From Rhodocyclaceae bacterium (GTDB taxonomy: Bacteria > Pseudomonadota > Gammaproteobacteria > Burkholderiales > Rhodocyclaceae), in assembly GCA_023150275.1 (NCBI GenBank), contig JAKLLG010000001.1, forward strand, positions 186,001-250,000: 64,000 nucleotides of DNA, in the 5' to 3' direction. Below, piece by piece: positions 1 through 8,973 of this stretch. Positions within the stretch are counted from its first letter, which is position 1, and the number at the start of each line of letters is the position of its first letter. The position numbers and the translations under genes were made by a program. The notes under the pieces are model-generated. The model was not told the origin of the DNA. It was given only the letters and a program-made list of their open reading frames with translations, and did no database searches.

Positions 1-1
1 G

Positions 2-559
2 GCGCCCGGCGCCATCATCCAGTACGCCAACGGCATTGTCGATTTCCATCAGGAAAACTGCATCGGCTGTGGCTACTGCGTGAGCGGCTGTCCCTTCAAC
101 GTTCCCCGCATCTCGAAGAAGGACAGCAAAGCGTACAAGTGCACGCTCTGTTCCGACCGGGTTGCGGTCAACCAGGCCCCGGCCTGCGCGAAGGCCTGCC
201 CGACTGGCGCCATCCAGTTCGGCAGCAAGGAGGACATGAAGGACTACGCCGAAAAGCGCATCGCCGACCTCAAGGAACGCGGCTACGAGAAGGCAGGCTT
301 GTATGACCCGGCCGGCGTTGGCGGCACGCACGTGATGTACGTGCTGCACCACGCCGACAAGCCGGATCTGTACAGTGGCCTTCCGGTCAACCCGAGCATC
401 AGCCCGATGGTCGCCTTGTGGAAGGGTGCCACCAAGCCCCTCGCCGCCCTGGCGCTCGCCGGCGTTGCGCTGGGCAGCCTGTTCCACTACGTGATGAAGG
501 GTCCGAACGAGGTCTCGAAAGAGATCGAGAAGGAAGTCGAAAAGGAGGACGCACAATGA
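2..559 (+). CDS. fdoH: Formate dehydrogenase iron-sulfur (beta) subunit, 5' partial
   Basis: Electron-transfer subunit of a membrane-bound respiratory formate dehydrogenase; it passes electrons from the Mo/W catalytic subunit to cytochrome b. The reading frame is open from base 2, so the true start lies outside the window. Visible cluster motifs are [12 protein letters not shown] and a later C-x2-C...CAKACP set, which bind [4Fe-4S] clusters. A C-terminal hydrophobic helix (about 420-500) anchors it in the membrane, followed by a charged Glu/Lys tail. Its stop overlaps the next gene's start (ATGA at 556-559), after an AAAGGAGG ribosome site at 541-548, so the two are translationally coupled. 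Confidence 0.95.
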   Translation, partial: APGAIIQYANGIVDFHQENCIGCGYCVSGCPFNVPRISKKDSKAYKCTLCSDRVAVNQAPACAKACPTGAIQFGSKEDMKDYAEKRIADLKERGYEKAGLYDPAGVGGTHVMYVLHHADKPDLYSGLPVNPSISPMVALWKGATKPLAALALAGVALGSLFHYVMKGPNEVSKEIEKEVEKEDAQ

Positions 560-1176
560 TCCGCGATCCGAAAGACCTGCAGCGTTACGACGCTGGCGAA
601 CGGGCCAACCACTGGGTGGTAGGCATTGCGTTCATCCTCCTTGCCATTTCCGGACTGGCGTTCTTCCACCCGGCGTTCTTCCCGCTGACGCAGCTTCTTG
701 GCGGGGGTACCTGGGCGCGCATCCTGCACCCGTACATCGGTGTATTCATGGCGTTCTTCTTCGTGCTCCTGTTCCTGCGCTTCCGCAAGCTGAACAAGAT
801 GACGGACGCCGACCGCGAATGGCTCTCCCGCGCGAAGGAAATGGTGGACGGCAACGACCACAACATGCCCGAGCAAGGAAAGTACAACGGCGGCCAGAAG
901 ATGATGTTCTGGTGGATGACGATCTGCATGGTGGTGATGACCGTCTCCGGCATCTTCATGTGGAAGGCACAGTTCACCGTGCCGATCGATCTCGCCCGCT
1001 TCGGTGCCGTGGTACACGCCGCCGTGGGTGCGCTGATGATCGCGCTGATCATGGTGCACGTGTATGCCGCCATCTGGACCAAGGGCACCATCCGCGCCAT
1101 GTGGTACGGCACGGTCACCCGCGCCTGGGCCAAGCAGCATCACCGCGCCTGGTACCGGGAGATGACCGGTAAGTGA
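556..1176 (+). CDS. fdoI: Formate dehydrogenase cytochrome b556 (gamma) subunit
   Basis: 206-residue di-heme membrane subunit that delivers formate-derived electrons to the quinone pool. Four hydrophobic helices are visible, with candidate heme-ligand His residues in [20 protein letters not shown] and MVHVYAA. The frame is open back to 418, but the ATG at 556 overlaps the beta-subunit stop and follows an excellent Shine-Dalgarno, so I use it. The length fits FdnI/FdoI proteins. The catalytic alpha subunit should lie upstream of the window. Confidence 0.95.
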   Translation: MIRDPKDLQRYDAGERANHWVVGIAFILLAISGLAFFHPAFFPLTQLLGGGTWARILHPYIGVFMAFFFVLLFLRFRKLNKMTDADREWLSRAKEMVDGNDHNMPEQGKYNGGQKMMFWWMTICMVVMTVSGIFMWKAQFTVPIDLARFGAVVHAAVGALMIALIMVHVYAAIWTKGTIRAMWYGTVTRAWAKQHHRAWYREMTGK

Positions 1177-1183
1177 TCATGTT

Positions 1184-1209
1184 CCTGCCGTCGCTCCAGC
1201 GACGGCAGG
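1184..1209 (+). terminator. Hairpin downstream of the formate dehydrogenase gamma subunit
   Basis: A perfect 10-bp inverted repeat (CCTGCCGTCG / CGACGGCAGG) with a 6-nt loop begins 7 bases after the stop. No U-run follows, so on its own it is more likely an mRNA-stabilising 3' structure than a terminator. Confidence 0.4.
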
Positions 1210-1264
1210 TTCTGACGCAGCATCGTAAGGTTTAGCAACACCCCTCGCAGTTTGACTTGCGTTC

Positions 1265-1298
1265 GACCCGCGGCGAAACTTCGCTGCGGGTCCTTTTT
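1265..1298 (+). terminator. Rho-independent terminator between formate dehydrogenase and fdhE
   Basis: The stem GACCCGC-g-GCGAA pairs with TTCGC-t-GCGGGTC (12 Watson-Crick pairs plus one G-U) around a 2-nt apex, followed by CTTTTTCT. It ends about 10 bases before the fdhE start. It should cut fdhE and sel transcription relative to the structural operon, unless a promoter overlaps it. Confidence 0.75.
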
Positions 1299-1308
1299 CT
1301 AGAGAATC

Positions 1309-2217
1309 ATGGAAATCAAGCCAATCAACTTCGAAGCACCGACCGAGGAAGCCCCGGCTATCCTGCTGCCGGTCGCTGCCAGTATCTTCTCCGAGCGCGC
1401 CGCGCGCTTCGCGAGCCTTGCCGACGGCCACAAACTCGCCGACTGGCTGCATTTTCTGGAGCAACTGACGCGCGCCCAGCACGACGCGCTGCAGTCGCTG
1501 CCCGAACTCCCCCCGATTTCCGCCGCCGCGCTCGAACAGGCGCGGCAGCACCACATGCCGCCGCTGAATGCGAGCGCGGCCGAGCGCCCGGCTGTCTGGC
1601 GCGATGTGCTGCGCCAGCTGATCGCCGCACTGCTGCCCTGGGCGCCGGAAAGCAGCCTGCCGCTGCTCACCGGCCTCGCCGAAGCCGACGACATCCGCCT
1701 TGAATCGCTGGCCGACGGCCTGCTGCACGGCGAGCCCGACCCCGCCGCCGCCGGCGAATTGCCGCTGGTTGGCGCTGCGCTGCAGGTGGTTTTTACCGCG
1801 CGCGCCGCGCGGCTCGACGCCACGCAACTGCAGAAACTCGACACGCCGGGCGTCTGCCCCTGCTGCGGCAGCCTGCCGGTAGCCAGCATCGTGCGTCTCG
1901 GTAGTGCCATCAACAATCTGCGCTACCTGCACTGTTCCTTGTGCAACACCGAATGGAACGTCACCCGCGCCACCTGCACCACCTGCGGCGACGAAAAGGA
2001 ACTCGTCCTGCAGCAAATCGAGGGCGGCAACGGCGCCGTGCGCGCCGAAACCTGCGGCAGCTGCAAGAGCTACCTGAAGATCGTCTATCAGGACAAGGAC
2101 CCGCGCGTCGATCCAGTCGCCGACGACCTCGCGACGCTCGCGCTCGATCTACTGGTCGACGAAGCCGGCTTCGGCCGCAGCGGCCCGAACCTGCTCCTGT
2201 TCGGCGGCAGCGCCTGA
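1309..2217 (+). CDS. fdhE: Formate dehydrogenase accessory protein FdhE
   Basis: 302-residue cytoplasmic maturation factor for respiratory formate dehydrogenases; FdhE binds the catalytic subunit and iron before export. The N-terminal half is helical. The C-terminal half has rubredoxin-like Cys pairs: CPCC at 183-186, C209/C212, C223/C226 and C249/C252, the family hallmark. It starts immediately downstream of a terminator and lies between formate dehydrogenase and selA, which fits the maturation role. Confidence 0.95.
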   Translation: MEIKPINFEAPTEEAPAILLPVAASIFSERAARFASLADGHKLADWLHFLEQLTRAQHDALQSLPELPPISAAALEQARQHHMPPLNASAAERPAVWRDVLRQLIAALLPWAPESSLPLLTGLAEADDIRLESLADGLLHGEPDPAAAGELPLVGAALQVVFTARAARLDATQLQKLDTPGVCPCCGSLPVASIVRLGSAINNLRYLHCSLCNTEWNVTRATCTTCGDEKELVLQQIEGGNGAVRAETCGSCKSYLKIVYQDKDPRVDPVADDLATLALDLLVDEAGFGRSGPNLLLFGGSA

Positions 2218-2325
2218 TGATGTAACCTCTTCCCCGTTCGGCCTGTCCTTCGTCAAGCTCGGGACAGGCGTAGCGAAGGCCCCTGAAATTTCCGATCCAC
2301 TTTCTGCCCGGTCCGGGTGAAAGCC

Positions 2326-3744
2326 ATGAACAAAGACAAACTCTCTCAACTTCCTGCGGTCGATCGCCTGCTGGCGCAGCCGGCACTCGCCGACGCCATC
2401 GCCCGCCACGGCCGCCAGCCGATCACCGATTGCGCCCGCGCCGAACTCGCCGCAGCGCGCGAACTGATCCGCGCCGGACACGCCGCGCCCGATACCGAAG
2501 CGCTGGCCGCGAGCATCGTCGCCCGCGTCGAAAAACTCGCGCAGCCTAACCTCCGCCCGGTCTTCAACCTCAGCGGCACCGTGCTGCACACCAACCTCGG
2601 CCGTGCCCTGCTCGCGCCGGAAGCAGTCGCCGCGATGGCGGTCGCGGCCACCGCGCCCTGTGCGCTCGAATACGACATCGCCGACGGCGGCCGCGGCGAC
2701 CGCGATTCGCTGGTCGAGCCGTTGCTCGCGGAAATTCTGGCCGCAGCGATGGGCGAAAAGGCCAAGGATTTCGCCGCCACCATCGTCAACAACAACGCCG
2801 CCGCCGTGCTGCTCGTTCTCGATTCGCTGGTCAAGGGCAAGGAAGCGGTCGTCTCGCGCGGCGAACTGGTCGAGATCGGCGGCGCCTTCCGCGTGCCGGA
2901 CATCATGCGCCGCGCCGGCGCGAAGCTGGTCGAAATCGGTACCACCAACCGCACGCACGCCAAGGACTACGCCGAGGCGATCACCGCCAGAACGGCGATG
3001 CTGATGAAGGTGCACACCTCGAACTACGCGGTGGTCGGTTTCACCAAGACCGTCGAGGAAACCGAGATCGCAAGCATCGCGCACGAGTACGGCATCCCCT
3101 TCATGGTCGACCTCGGCAGCGGCACGCTCACCGACTTCGCACGCTGGGGTCTGCCCAAAGAACCGACGCCACAGGATTCGCTCGCCGCCGGCGCCGACCT
3201 CGTCACCTTCTCCGGCGACAAACTGCTCGGCGGCCCGCAGGCTGGCATCATCGTCGGCCGCAAGGATCTGATCGCCAGGATCAAGAAGAACCCGCTCAAG
3301 CGCGCGCTGCGCGTCGGCAAGATCACGCTCGCCGCACTGGAAGCGACGCTCGCCCTCTACCGCGACCCCGACCGCCTCGCGCAACGCCTGCCGACGCTCA
3401 GGCTGCTCACGCGCAGCGAGCACGACATCGCCGCGCAGGCCGAGCGCCTGTGCGCCGTGCTTGCCGATTTCGCCGGCGAAACCTCGCAAGTCTCGATCGA
3501 GCCGGCGATGAGCCAGATCGGCAGCGGCGCGCTGCCGGTCGAACGGCTGGCCTCGGCGGCACTGGTCGTTCGCTATGAAGGCAAACGGCCTGGCAAGCAA
3601 CTGGCAGCGCTGGAAGAAAGGCTGCGCGCGCTGCCGCAGCCGGTGATCGGGCGCATCGCCGACGATGCGCTGCGGCTCGATCTGCGCTGCCTCGATCCGG
3701 CAGACGAAGTGCGTTTCGTTACACAGTTGACGGATGCCTCATAG
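2326..3744 (+). CDS. selA: L-seryl-tRNA(Sec) selenium transferase SelA
   Basis: PLP enzyme converting Ser-tRNA(Sec) to Sec-tRNA(Sec) with selenophosphate. About 472 residues, the normal family length. The PLP lysine is K299 in [12 protein letters not shown]; the N-terminal segment (DRLLAQPAL) and [11 protein letters not shown] are also typical. An in-frame GTG lies 9 bases upstream (2317), but I prefer the ATG at 2326 because the protein then begins [10 protein letters not shown]. With selB and selC downstream, it shows that selenocysteine is decoded in this organism. Confidence 0.97.
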   Translation: MNKDKLSQLPAVDRLLAQPALADAIARHGRQPITDCARAELAAARELIRAGHAAPDTEALAASIVARVEKLAQPNLRPVFNLSGTVLHTNLGRALLAPEAVAAMAVAATAPCALEYDIADGGRGDRDSLVEPLLAEILAAAMGEKAKDFAATIVNNNAAAVLLVLDSLVKGKEAVVSRGELVEIGGAFRVPDIMRRAGAKLVEIGTTNRTHAKDYAEAITARTAMLMKVHTSNYAVVGFTKTVEETEIASIAHEYGIPFMVDLGSGTLTDFARWGLPKEPTPQDSLAAGADLVTFSGDKLLGGPQAGIIVGRKDLIARIKKNPLKRALRVGKITLAALEATLALYRDPDRLAQRLPTLRLLTRSEHDIAAQAERLCAVLADFAGETSQVSIEPAMSQIGSGALPVERLASAALVVRYEGKRPGKQLAALEERLRALPQPVIGRIADDALRLDLRCLDPADEVRFVTQLTDAS

Positions 3745-3813
3745 CGCCATCCATGGTTCGATACGCGTCGTCGGCGCCACTCTCCACAAACCGCGCACTC
3801 TCAGACGCAGACT

Positions 3814-3859
3814 CCGTTCGTTCTGTGTGGTGCAAAGCACCGTGTCGAAGGATGAAAGG
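3814..3859. repeat. Palindromic intergenic hairpin element, copy A
   Basis: Outer arms CCGTTCGTTCT (3814-3824) and AGGATGAAAGG (3849-3859) enclose an inner stem GGTGC-AAA-GCACC. The same architecture recurs upstream of selB with a different inner stem. The surrounding 245-bp gap (3745-3989) holds no convincing gene; short open frames there look like noise from the repeat. Confidence 0.5.
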
Positions 3860-3989
3860 CGCACCAGAAATTACGGAAACAGCCCCGCGCAGCGGTCTGC
3901 GTACCGCTCGCTGTTTCCTCAACACCCGGCAACGGGTCATTAAACCTGACGGAACACTCCACTGTCGGGTGGCTTAAACAGGAGAATAA

Positions 3990-5327
3990 ATGAAACTCGA
4001 TCGTCGTCACTTCCTTGCCGCCAGCGGTGCGCTTGCCGCCGGCACAGCCATGGCACAGGCAAGCAGCCCGCTGCCCTTTTTCATCAATACCCTGAACAGC
4101 CCGCTATTGCCTCCGGTAAAGGGCAAGAAGCGCGTCGTCGTCGCCGGCGGTGGCTGGGGCGGCGTCAGCGCCGCCAAGCATCTGATGAAGAACGATCCTG
4201 ATCTCGACGTCGTGATGCTCGAGCGCAACCCGGTTTTCTTTTCGTGCCCAATGAGCAACAAGTGGCTGATCGACCTCGTCGCCACCGACTACCTGACCCA
4301 CAGCTACCTGAAGACCGCCGAGCAGTTCGGTTACACCTACATCCAGACCGAGGTTACCGGCTTCGAACGCGACAGGAAGCGCGTGCTCACCGCACAAGGC
4401 TGGCTCGACTACGACTACCTCGTCATCGGCGCCGGCATCCGCTACAACTACGAAGCCTGGTTCGGCAACGACCGCCGCGCCGCCGAATACACCAAGGCGC
4501 ACTACCCGGCCGCCTACATTCCGAACGCCGAGCACTTCCAGCTCAAGCGCGGCATCCAGGAATTCAAGGGCGGCGATCTGGTGATGACGCTGCCGCCCCC
4601 GCCGCACCGCTGCCCGCCTTCGCCCTATGAACGCGCCTGCCTGATCGCGGCGAAGATCAAGAAGGATAAGATCAAGGGCCGCGTCATCATCCTCGACCCG
4701 AAGGAAAGCCCGCGCCCGATCACCGACGGCTTCCAGGAAGCCTTCGCCAACCTGTACAAGGACCAGATCACCTACGTGCCGAAGGCGGTGATCAAGGAAG
4801 TCGATCCGTTCAACAAGAAGATCGTCACCTCGGCCGGCGACTTCAAGTTCGACCACAGCATCCTGATGGCGCCGCACCAGGCAGGCGAAATGGCGTGGAA
4901 GGCCGGCGCGATCGGCAAGGACACCGAAGGGAAATACACCGGCTGGGCCGCCGTCGATCCGATTTTCCTCAATCTCAAGGATGATCCGGACACCTACGTG
5001 ATCGGCGACGCTGTCGGCGTCGTCTCTCCACAGTTCAAGTTCTACCCGAAGGCAGGGCACGTGGCCAACGCGCACGGCCGCATCGTCGCCCGCTACATCG
5101 CCGATCGGGCCGCCGGCAAGTCACCAAAGGCGGTACTGCCCGACAATCTCTGTTTCATGATGGTAAACATCGACCCGCTGCAGGATATCGCGGTGCGCTT
5201 CAAGTACCACATCGACGAGAAAGGGATCATCATCCAGGACCAGTTCGACGACAATTACCGCACCGAGGACATGGTAAACGAAGATTTCGGCTGGGCGGCA
5301 CGAATGTACGGTGACATGTTCGGATGA
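3990..5327 (+). CDS. FAD-dependent sulfide dehydrogenase (flavocytochrome c flavoprotein type), Tat-exported
   Basis: 445-residue flavoprotein of the FccB/SQR family. It starts with a Tat signal (RRHFLAASG, residues 5-13) and has a GGGWGG dinucleotide-binding loop at 53-58. C86 in FFSCPMSN matches the cysteine that covalently holds FAD in FccB. C208 (HRCPPSPYER) and C388 (NLCFM) match the redox-active disulfide pair. It therefore probably oxidises sulfide or a related reduced chalcogenide in the periplasm. No cytochrome partner (FccA) is adjacent, so the electron acceptor is unknown. Start supported by AGGAG. Its place between selA and selB is unusual. Confidence 0.85.
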   Translation: MKLDRRHFLAASGALAAGTAMAQASSPLPFFINTLNSPLLPPVKGKKRVVVAGGGWGGVSAAKHLMKNDPDLDVVMLERNPVFFSCPMSNKWLIDLVATDYLTHSYLKTAEQFGYTYIQTEVTGFERDRKRVLTAQGWLDYDYLVIGAGIRYNYEAWFGNDRRAAEYTKAHYPAAYIPNAEHFQLKRGIQEFKGGDLVMTLPPPPHRCPPSPYERACLIAAKIKKDKIKGRVIILDPKESPRPITDGFQEAFANLYKDQITYVPKAVIKEVDPFNKKIVTSAGDFKFDHSILMAPHQAGEMAWKAGAIGKDTEGKYTGWAAVDPIFLNLKDDPDTYVIGDAVGVVSPQFKFYPKAGHVANAHGRIVARYIADRAAGKSPKAVLPDNLCFMMVNIDPLQDIAVRFKYHIDEKGIIIQDQFDDNYRTEDMVNEDFGWAARMYGDMFG

Positions 5328-5623
5328 TGGCTTTCTTCGCCTACCTGCTGCGCTGCGCGGATGTCTCGTATTACGCGGGGCATACCGACAATTTCGATCT
5401 ACGCGTGGCGCAGCATGCGAGCGGAGCGTGCGGCGGGTATACGGCGACGCGCTTGCCGGTGACGCTGATGTGGTCGCAGGAGTTCGCGACGCGCGAGGAA
5501 GCGCTGGCGGCGGAGCGACAGATCAAGGGCTGGAGCGGGGCGAAGAAGGAGGCGTTGATTGCGGGGGATTTCGGCCGACTGTCGGCGTTGGCGAAGAAGG
5601 ATTTTGGAAAGGTCAGGGAATGA
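5324..5623 (+). CDS. GIY-YIG nuclease superfamily protein (UPF0213/YhbQ-like)
   Basis: 99-residue single-domain protein. The GIY-YIG core appears as FAYLLRCADVSYYAGHT, followed by the conserved Arg and Glu region and RQIKGWSGAKKEALI. Such short proteins are widespread in bacteria and usually of unproven function. The ATG overlaps the stop of the flavoprotein, so the two are co-translated. Confidence 0.85.
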   Translation: MMAFFAYLLRCADVSYYAGHTDNFDLRVAQHASGACGGYTATRLPVTLMWSQEFATREEALAAERQIKGWSGAKKEALIAGDFGRLSALAKKDFGKVRE

Positions 5624-5765
5624 GTGCTACCGGCCCTTCGATACGGCGCTGCGCGCCTACTCAGGGCGAACGGGTGTTCCCGCGCATTGCTTCACCGTTC
5701 GTGGTGACTCTCCACAGGCTCAGGCGTAGTGAACCATGAACGGAATGCCCATCACCACGCTCTCT

Positions 5766-5812
5766 CCGTTCGTCCTGAGTAGCGCCGAAGGCGCGTATCG
5801 AAGGATGAACGG
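5766..5812. repeat. Palindromic intergenic hairpin element, copy B, upstream of selB
   Basis: Arms CCGTTCGTCCT (5766-5776) and AGGATGAACGG (5802-5812) enclose inner stem GCGCC-GAA-GGCGC. It ends 15 bases before the selB start and just before its GGAGG ribosome site. The rest of the 204-bp gap (5624-5827) contains more repeat-like debris and no gene I can support. Confidence 0.55.
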
Positions 5813-5827
5813 CGCCCGGAGGCAAAC

Positions 5828-7765
5828 ATGATCATCGGCACCGCAGGCCACATCGACCACGGCAAGACCTCGCTGGTGAAGGCGCTCACCGGCGTCGACG
5901 CCGATCGCCTGCCGGAGGAGAAGGCGCGCGGCATCACCGTTGATCTCGGCTACGCCTATACGCCCTTGCCCAATGGCGAAACGCTCGGCTTCATCGACGT
6001 TCCCGGCCACGAGAAGCTGATCCACAACATGCTCGCCGGCGCCACCGGCATCGACTTCCTGCTGCTTGTCGTCGCCGCCGACGACGGGCCGATGCCGCAG
6101 ACGCGCGAGCATCTCGCCATCGCCGAACTGCTCGGCATCGCGCGCGGCGCGGTGGCGCTGACCAAGTGCGACGCGGTCGATCCGGCGCGGCAGGCTGCCG
6201 CCGAGAACGAACTGCACGCGCTGCTTGCCGGCAGCAGCTTCGCCGAGGCTCCGGTGTTCCGCGTGTCGGCGAAAAGCGGCGACGGCATCGCCGCGCTGCA
6301 CGATCATCTGGCGGACGCTGCCGGTGCGGCGCAGGCGGCGCGGCACGACGGCCGCTTCCGGCTCGCCATCGACCGCTGTTTCACGCTCTCCGGCATCGGC
6401 ACCGTCGTCACCGGCACCATCTTTTCCGGGACGGTGCAAGTCGGCGACACGCTGACCGTGTCGCCGGCGGGCCTCTCCGCGCGCGTGCGCTCGCTGCACG
6501 CACAGGACAAGCCCGCCGAGCGCGCGCACGCGGGCCAGCGCGTGGCGCTCAACCTCAGCGGCGATTTCGCGCGCGAGGCGATCCGCCGCGGCATGTGGGC
6601 GCTCGATCCGCGCCAGCATCTGCCGCTCACCCGCTTTGCCGCCACGCTCGCGCTGTCGCGCGAGGAAACGCAGGCGCTGCGCCACTGGACGCCGGTGCAT
6701 GTGCATCTCGGTGCCGAAGATGTCACCGGCCGCGTCGCACTGCTCGAAGGCGACACGCTGGCACCGGGCGCCGAAGCCTTGGTGGAAATCGTGCTCGACC
6801 GCGACATCGCCTGCGCCGGCGGCGACCGCTTCGTGCTGCGCGACACCTCGGCAACGCGCACGCTCGCCGGCGGCCGCGTGCTCGACCTCTTTCCGCCGAC
6901 GCGGCACAAGCGCGCACCGGCGCGGCTCGCGGCGCTGCGCCTTGCCGCGGGCGGCGACCTCGCCGCCACCCTCGCCGCGCAACTGGCCGCCAGCCCGGCG
7001 GGCGTACTGCTCGAACGCACCGCACAGGGCTGGAACCTCGACGACGAGGCCGCCGCCGCGCTGTGGCGCGATCTCGACCTGCGCCGCATCGTCACCCGCG
7101 ACGGCACACTCGGCTTCGCGCCGGCGCAATGGGCGGCGCTCGGCGAACGCCTCGTCGCCGCGCTCGCCGCCGAGCACGAGCGCGCGCCGGACATGCCCGG
7201 CGCGGAGCACGAGCGCCTGCGCCGGCTCACCTTGCCGACGCTGCCGCGCGCCGCCTTCGACACCCTGCTCGACGAAGCGCTCGCCGCCGGTCGCGTCGCG
7301 CAGACATCGAGCTGGCTGCACCTGCCCGAGCACCGCGTCACCCTCTCCGCCGCCGACCGCGACCTGTGGGCGACGCTCGCACCGCTGGTCGCCGCCACGC
7401 CCTTCCAGCCGCCGCGCGTGCGCGACATCGCCAAGGCAACGGCGATTCCCGAGGACACCGTGCGCGCGCTGATGAAGCGCATCGCCCGCGGCGGCGCGCT
7501 CTACCCGGTGGCGCTCGACCACTATTTCAGCGACGAGGCCGTCGAGCGCCTCGCCGGCATCGTCGCCGGACTGTGCGGGCAACACGGTGCCGCGCGCGCC
7601 GCCGAGCTGCGCGACATCATCGGCGGCGGCCGCAAGGTAGCCATCCACATCCTCGAATTCTTCGACCGCATCGGCTACACTCGCCGGGTTCGCGACCTGC
7701 GCGGCACCAGGGATGAACACGTGTTGCGCGAGGCTGCCGTAGCGCGGCAATGGAAGCAGCAATGA
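5828..7765 (+). CDS. selB: Selenocysteine-specific translation elongation factor SelB
   Basis: 645-residue GTPase that carries Sec-tRNA(Sec) to UGA codons with a downstream SECIS hairpin. The N-terminal EF-Tu-like G domain has AGHIDHGKT (6-14), DVPGHE and TKCD motifs. Domains II/III follow, then C-terminal winged-helix repeats (from about residue 380) that bind SECIS RNA. Length is normal for the family. The start follows GGAGG. The stop is 8 bases from the tRNA-Sec gene. Confidence 0.97.
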   Translation: MIIGTAGHIDHGKTSLVKALTGVDADRLPEEKARGITVDLGYAYTPLPNGETLGFIDVPGHEKLIHNMLAGATGIDFLLLVVAADDGPMPQTREHLAIAELLGIARGAVALTKCDAVDPARQAAAENELHALLAGSSFAEAPVFRVSAKSGDGIAALHDHLADAAGAAQAARHDGRFRLAIDRCFTLSGIGTVVTGTIFSGTVQVGDTLTVSPAGLSARVRSLHAQDKPAERAHAGQRVALNLSGDFAREAIRRGMWALDPRQHLPLTRFAATLALSREETQALRHWTPVHVHLGAEDVTGRVALLEGDTLAPGAEALVEIVLDRDIACAGGDRFVLRDTSATRTLAGGRVLDLFPPTRHKRAPARLAALRLAAGGDLAATLAAQLAASPAGVLLERTAQGWNLDDEAAAALWRDLDLRRIVTRDGTLGFAPAQWAALGERLVAALAAEHERAPDMPGAEHERLRRLTLPTLPRAAFDTLLDEALAAGRVAQTSSWLHLPEHRVTLSAADRDLWATLAPLVAATPFQPPRVRDIAKATAIPEDTVRALMKRIARGGALYPVALDHYFSDEAVERLAGIVAGLCGQHGAARAAELRDIIGGGRKVAIHILEFFDRIGYTRRVRDLRGTRDEHVLREAAVARQWKQQ

Positions 7766-7773
7766 TCAACCAC

Positions 7774-7869
7774 GGAAGAGATCGTTCCCCGGTGGGACGG
7801 CCGGTCTTCAAAACCGGCAGGGGCCGTCAGACGGTCCCTGGTGGGTTCGACTCCCACTCTCTTCCGCCA
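7774..7869 (+). tRNA. selC: tRNA-Sec (anticodon TCA)
   Basis: A 96-nt tRNA with an 8-bp acceptor stem (GGAAGAGA / TCTCTTCC), discriminator G and encoded CCA. It has the long extra arm typical of tRNA-Sec, the T-arm GGTTCGACTCC, and anticodon TCA at 7808-7810 within CCGGT-CTTCAAA-ACCGG. The arrangement closely resembles known bacterial selC. It sits directly after selB. Confidence 0.97.
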
Positions 7870-7881
7870 TTCTTCTGAGCG

Positions 7882-8310
7882 ATGGCACACACTCCCTTCT
7901 CCGGCACCGTTCCCGACGACCGCCTCTACTGCCCGCGTTACGACATGTGGGTCCGCCAGGACGGCGATGCGGTGTTGATCGGCATCACCGCGTTCGGCGT
8001 CTTTCTCGCCGGCGAGGTCATCGCCTTTACCGCAAAGCCGCGGGGCGCCGAAGTGGCGCGCGGGCGCGGCCTCGGCACCATCGAAAGCCGCAAGACCGTG
8101 CTCGCCGTGCATTCGCCGATCGGCTTCACGCTGCTCGACATGAACGAGGCGCTGGAAGAGCGGCCGGCACCGATCAACGCCGACCCCCATGCCGAGTGGC
8201 TGGTGCGCGGACGCCCGCTGGACTGGGCAACCGACGCCACGCAGCTGATCGACGCGGCTGCCTACCGCGCGCACATTCTTTCCGTCGAACCGGAAGCGAA
8301 ACTCGCATGA
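7882..8310 (+). CDS. GcvH-like lipoyl-carrier protein
   Basis: 142 residues, similar to glycine cleavage H proteins. The lipoylation site is retained as IESRK with K71, followed by the family signature in weakened form (HSPIGFTLLDMNEALEE...INADPHAEWLV). No gcvT or gcvP is nearby. It begins 12 bases after selC and is followed by a DsrE-like gene. Lipoate-binding GcvH-like proteins paired with DsrE-type carriers are known in sulfur-oxidation (sHdr) systems, so a chalcogen-carrier role is possible; a classical glycine-cleavage role is less likely here. Confidence 0.75.
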   Translation: MAHTPFSGTVPDDRLYCPRYDMWVRQDGDAVLIGITAFGVFLAGEVIAFTAKPRGAEVARGRGLGTIESRKTVLAVHSPIGFTLLDMNEALEERPAPINADPHAEWLVRGRPLDWATDATQLIDAAAYRAHILSVEPEAKLA

Positions 8311-8317
8311 GCGCCCC

Positions 8318-8526
8318 GCTCGGCCGCCCGAAGGGGTGCCAGTCAAAGCCTGGAGCCGCGCAGCGGCGAACCGGGATCACCCCCTTCCCCGGGAAGGGGG
8401 CTGGGGGGGATGGTTCCATGAATGCGCTCGGCCGCCCGAAGGTGCGCCAGTCAAAGCCCGGAGCCGCGCAGCGGCGAACTAGAATCGCCCCTTTCCTCGG
8501 AAAAGGGGTCGGGGGAATGGTCCCGT
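8318..8526. repeat. Tandem pair of about 100-bp repeats (period 108)
   Basis: Copy 1 (about 8318-8418) and copy 2 (about 8426-8526) share CGGCCGCCCGAAGG, CCAGTCAAAGCC, GGAGCCGCGCAGCGGCGAAC and a pyrimidine/purine hairpin (CCCCTT...AAGGGG). The end of copy 2 supplies the GGGGGA ribosome site and overlaps the GTG start of the DsrE-like gene. A diverged third copy lies at 52806-52922. Confidence 0.75.
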
Positions 8527-8899
8527 GAGCCACCTCGCCATCCTGCTCTGGTCGGTCGACGTCGAGCGCCCGGACCTCGCCGCCGCGCCCTTCGTCTACG
8601 CCGCTGCCGCCGCGGCGCTCGATGCCGAAGTCGAAATCCACTTCGCCGCCCGCTCGGTGCGCCTGCTCGTCGCCGGCGAGGCCGCGGCACGCAGCAGCGC
8701 CGCGCAGGGCGGGCGCAACCTCCATGCCTTCATGCAGGATGCCGCGCGCGGGGGTGCCCGCTTTCTTGCCTGCAGCATGGCCTGGGCAGAATACGTTCGC
8801 GAGGGCGAAGCGACGATTCCGGAATTCTCCGGGCACGCCGGCGCCACCGCCTTCGTCGCGCGCAGCCTCGATCCAGAGTGGCGGACGCTGGTTTTCTGA
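8525..8899 (+). CDS. DsrE/TusD-like sulfur-carrier family protein
   Basis: 124 residues with a DsrE-like alpha/beta fold: an N-terminal strand (HLAILLWSVD), a helix with small residues, and a single candidate acceptor cysteine, C83 in RFLACSMAW. DsrE/TusD proteins pass persulfide sulfur between carriers, and DsrE-like domains (YedF) have been linked to selenium metabolism. The GTG start at 8525 follows GGGGGA donated by the adjacent repeat. Function here is unproven. Position next to selC and the GcvH-like gene suggests sulfur or selenium trafficking. Confidence 0.65.
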   Translation: MSHLAILLWSVDVERPDLAAAPFVYAAAAAALDAEVEIHFAARSVRLLVAGEAAARSSAAQGGRNLHAFMQDAARGGARFLACSMAWAEYVREGEATIPEFSGHAGATAFVARSLDPEWRTLVF

Positions 8900-8973
8900 G
8901 TTGCCGCCGCCGTTCGCCGCGGCGCATGATATCGGCGTAGGATTCGGGAATCGGCACTCCCCCGGTTCGCAAG

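Noticed and set aside
2149..3600. 483-codon minus-strand frame over selA
   Set aside because: Shadow of selA; no recognisable motif.
5720..7762. 680-codon minus-strand frame over selB
   Set aside because: Shadow of selB, Arg/Ala/Gly-rich without domains.
7882..8310. Genuine glycine cleavage H protein
   Set aside because: The lipoyl Lys is present, but there is no gcvT/gcvP nearby and the family signature is weakened, so called only GcvH-like.
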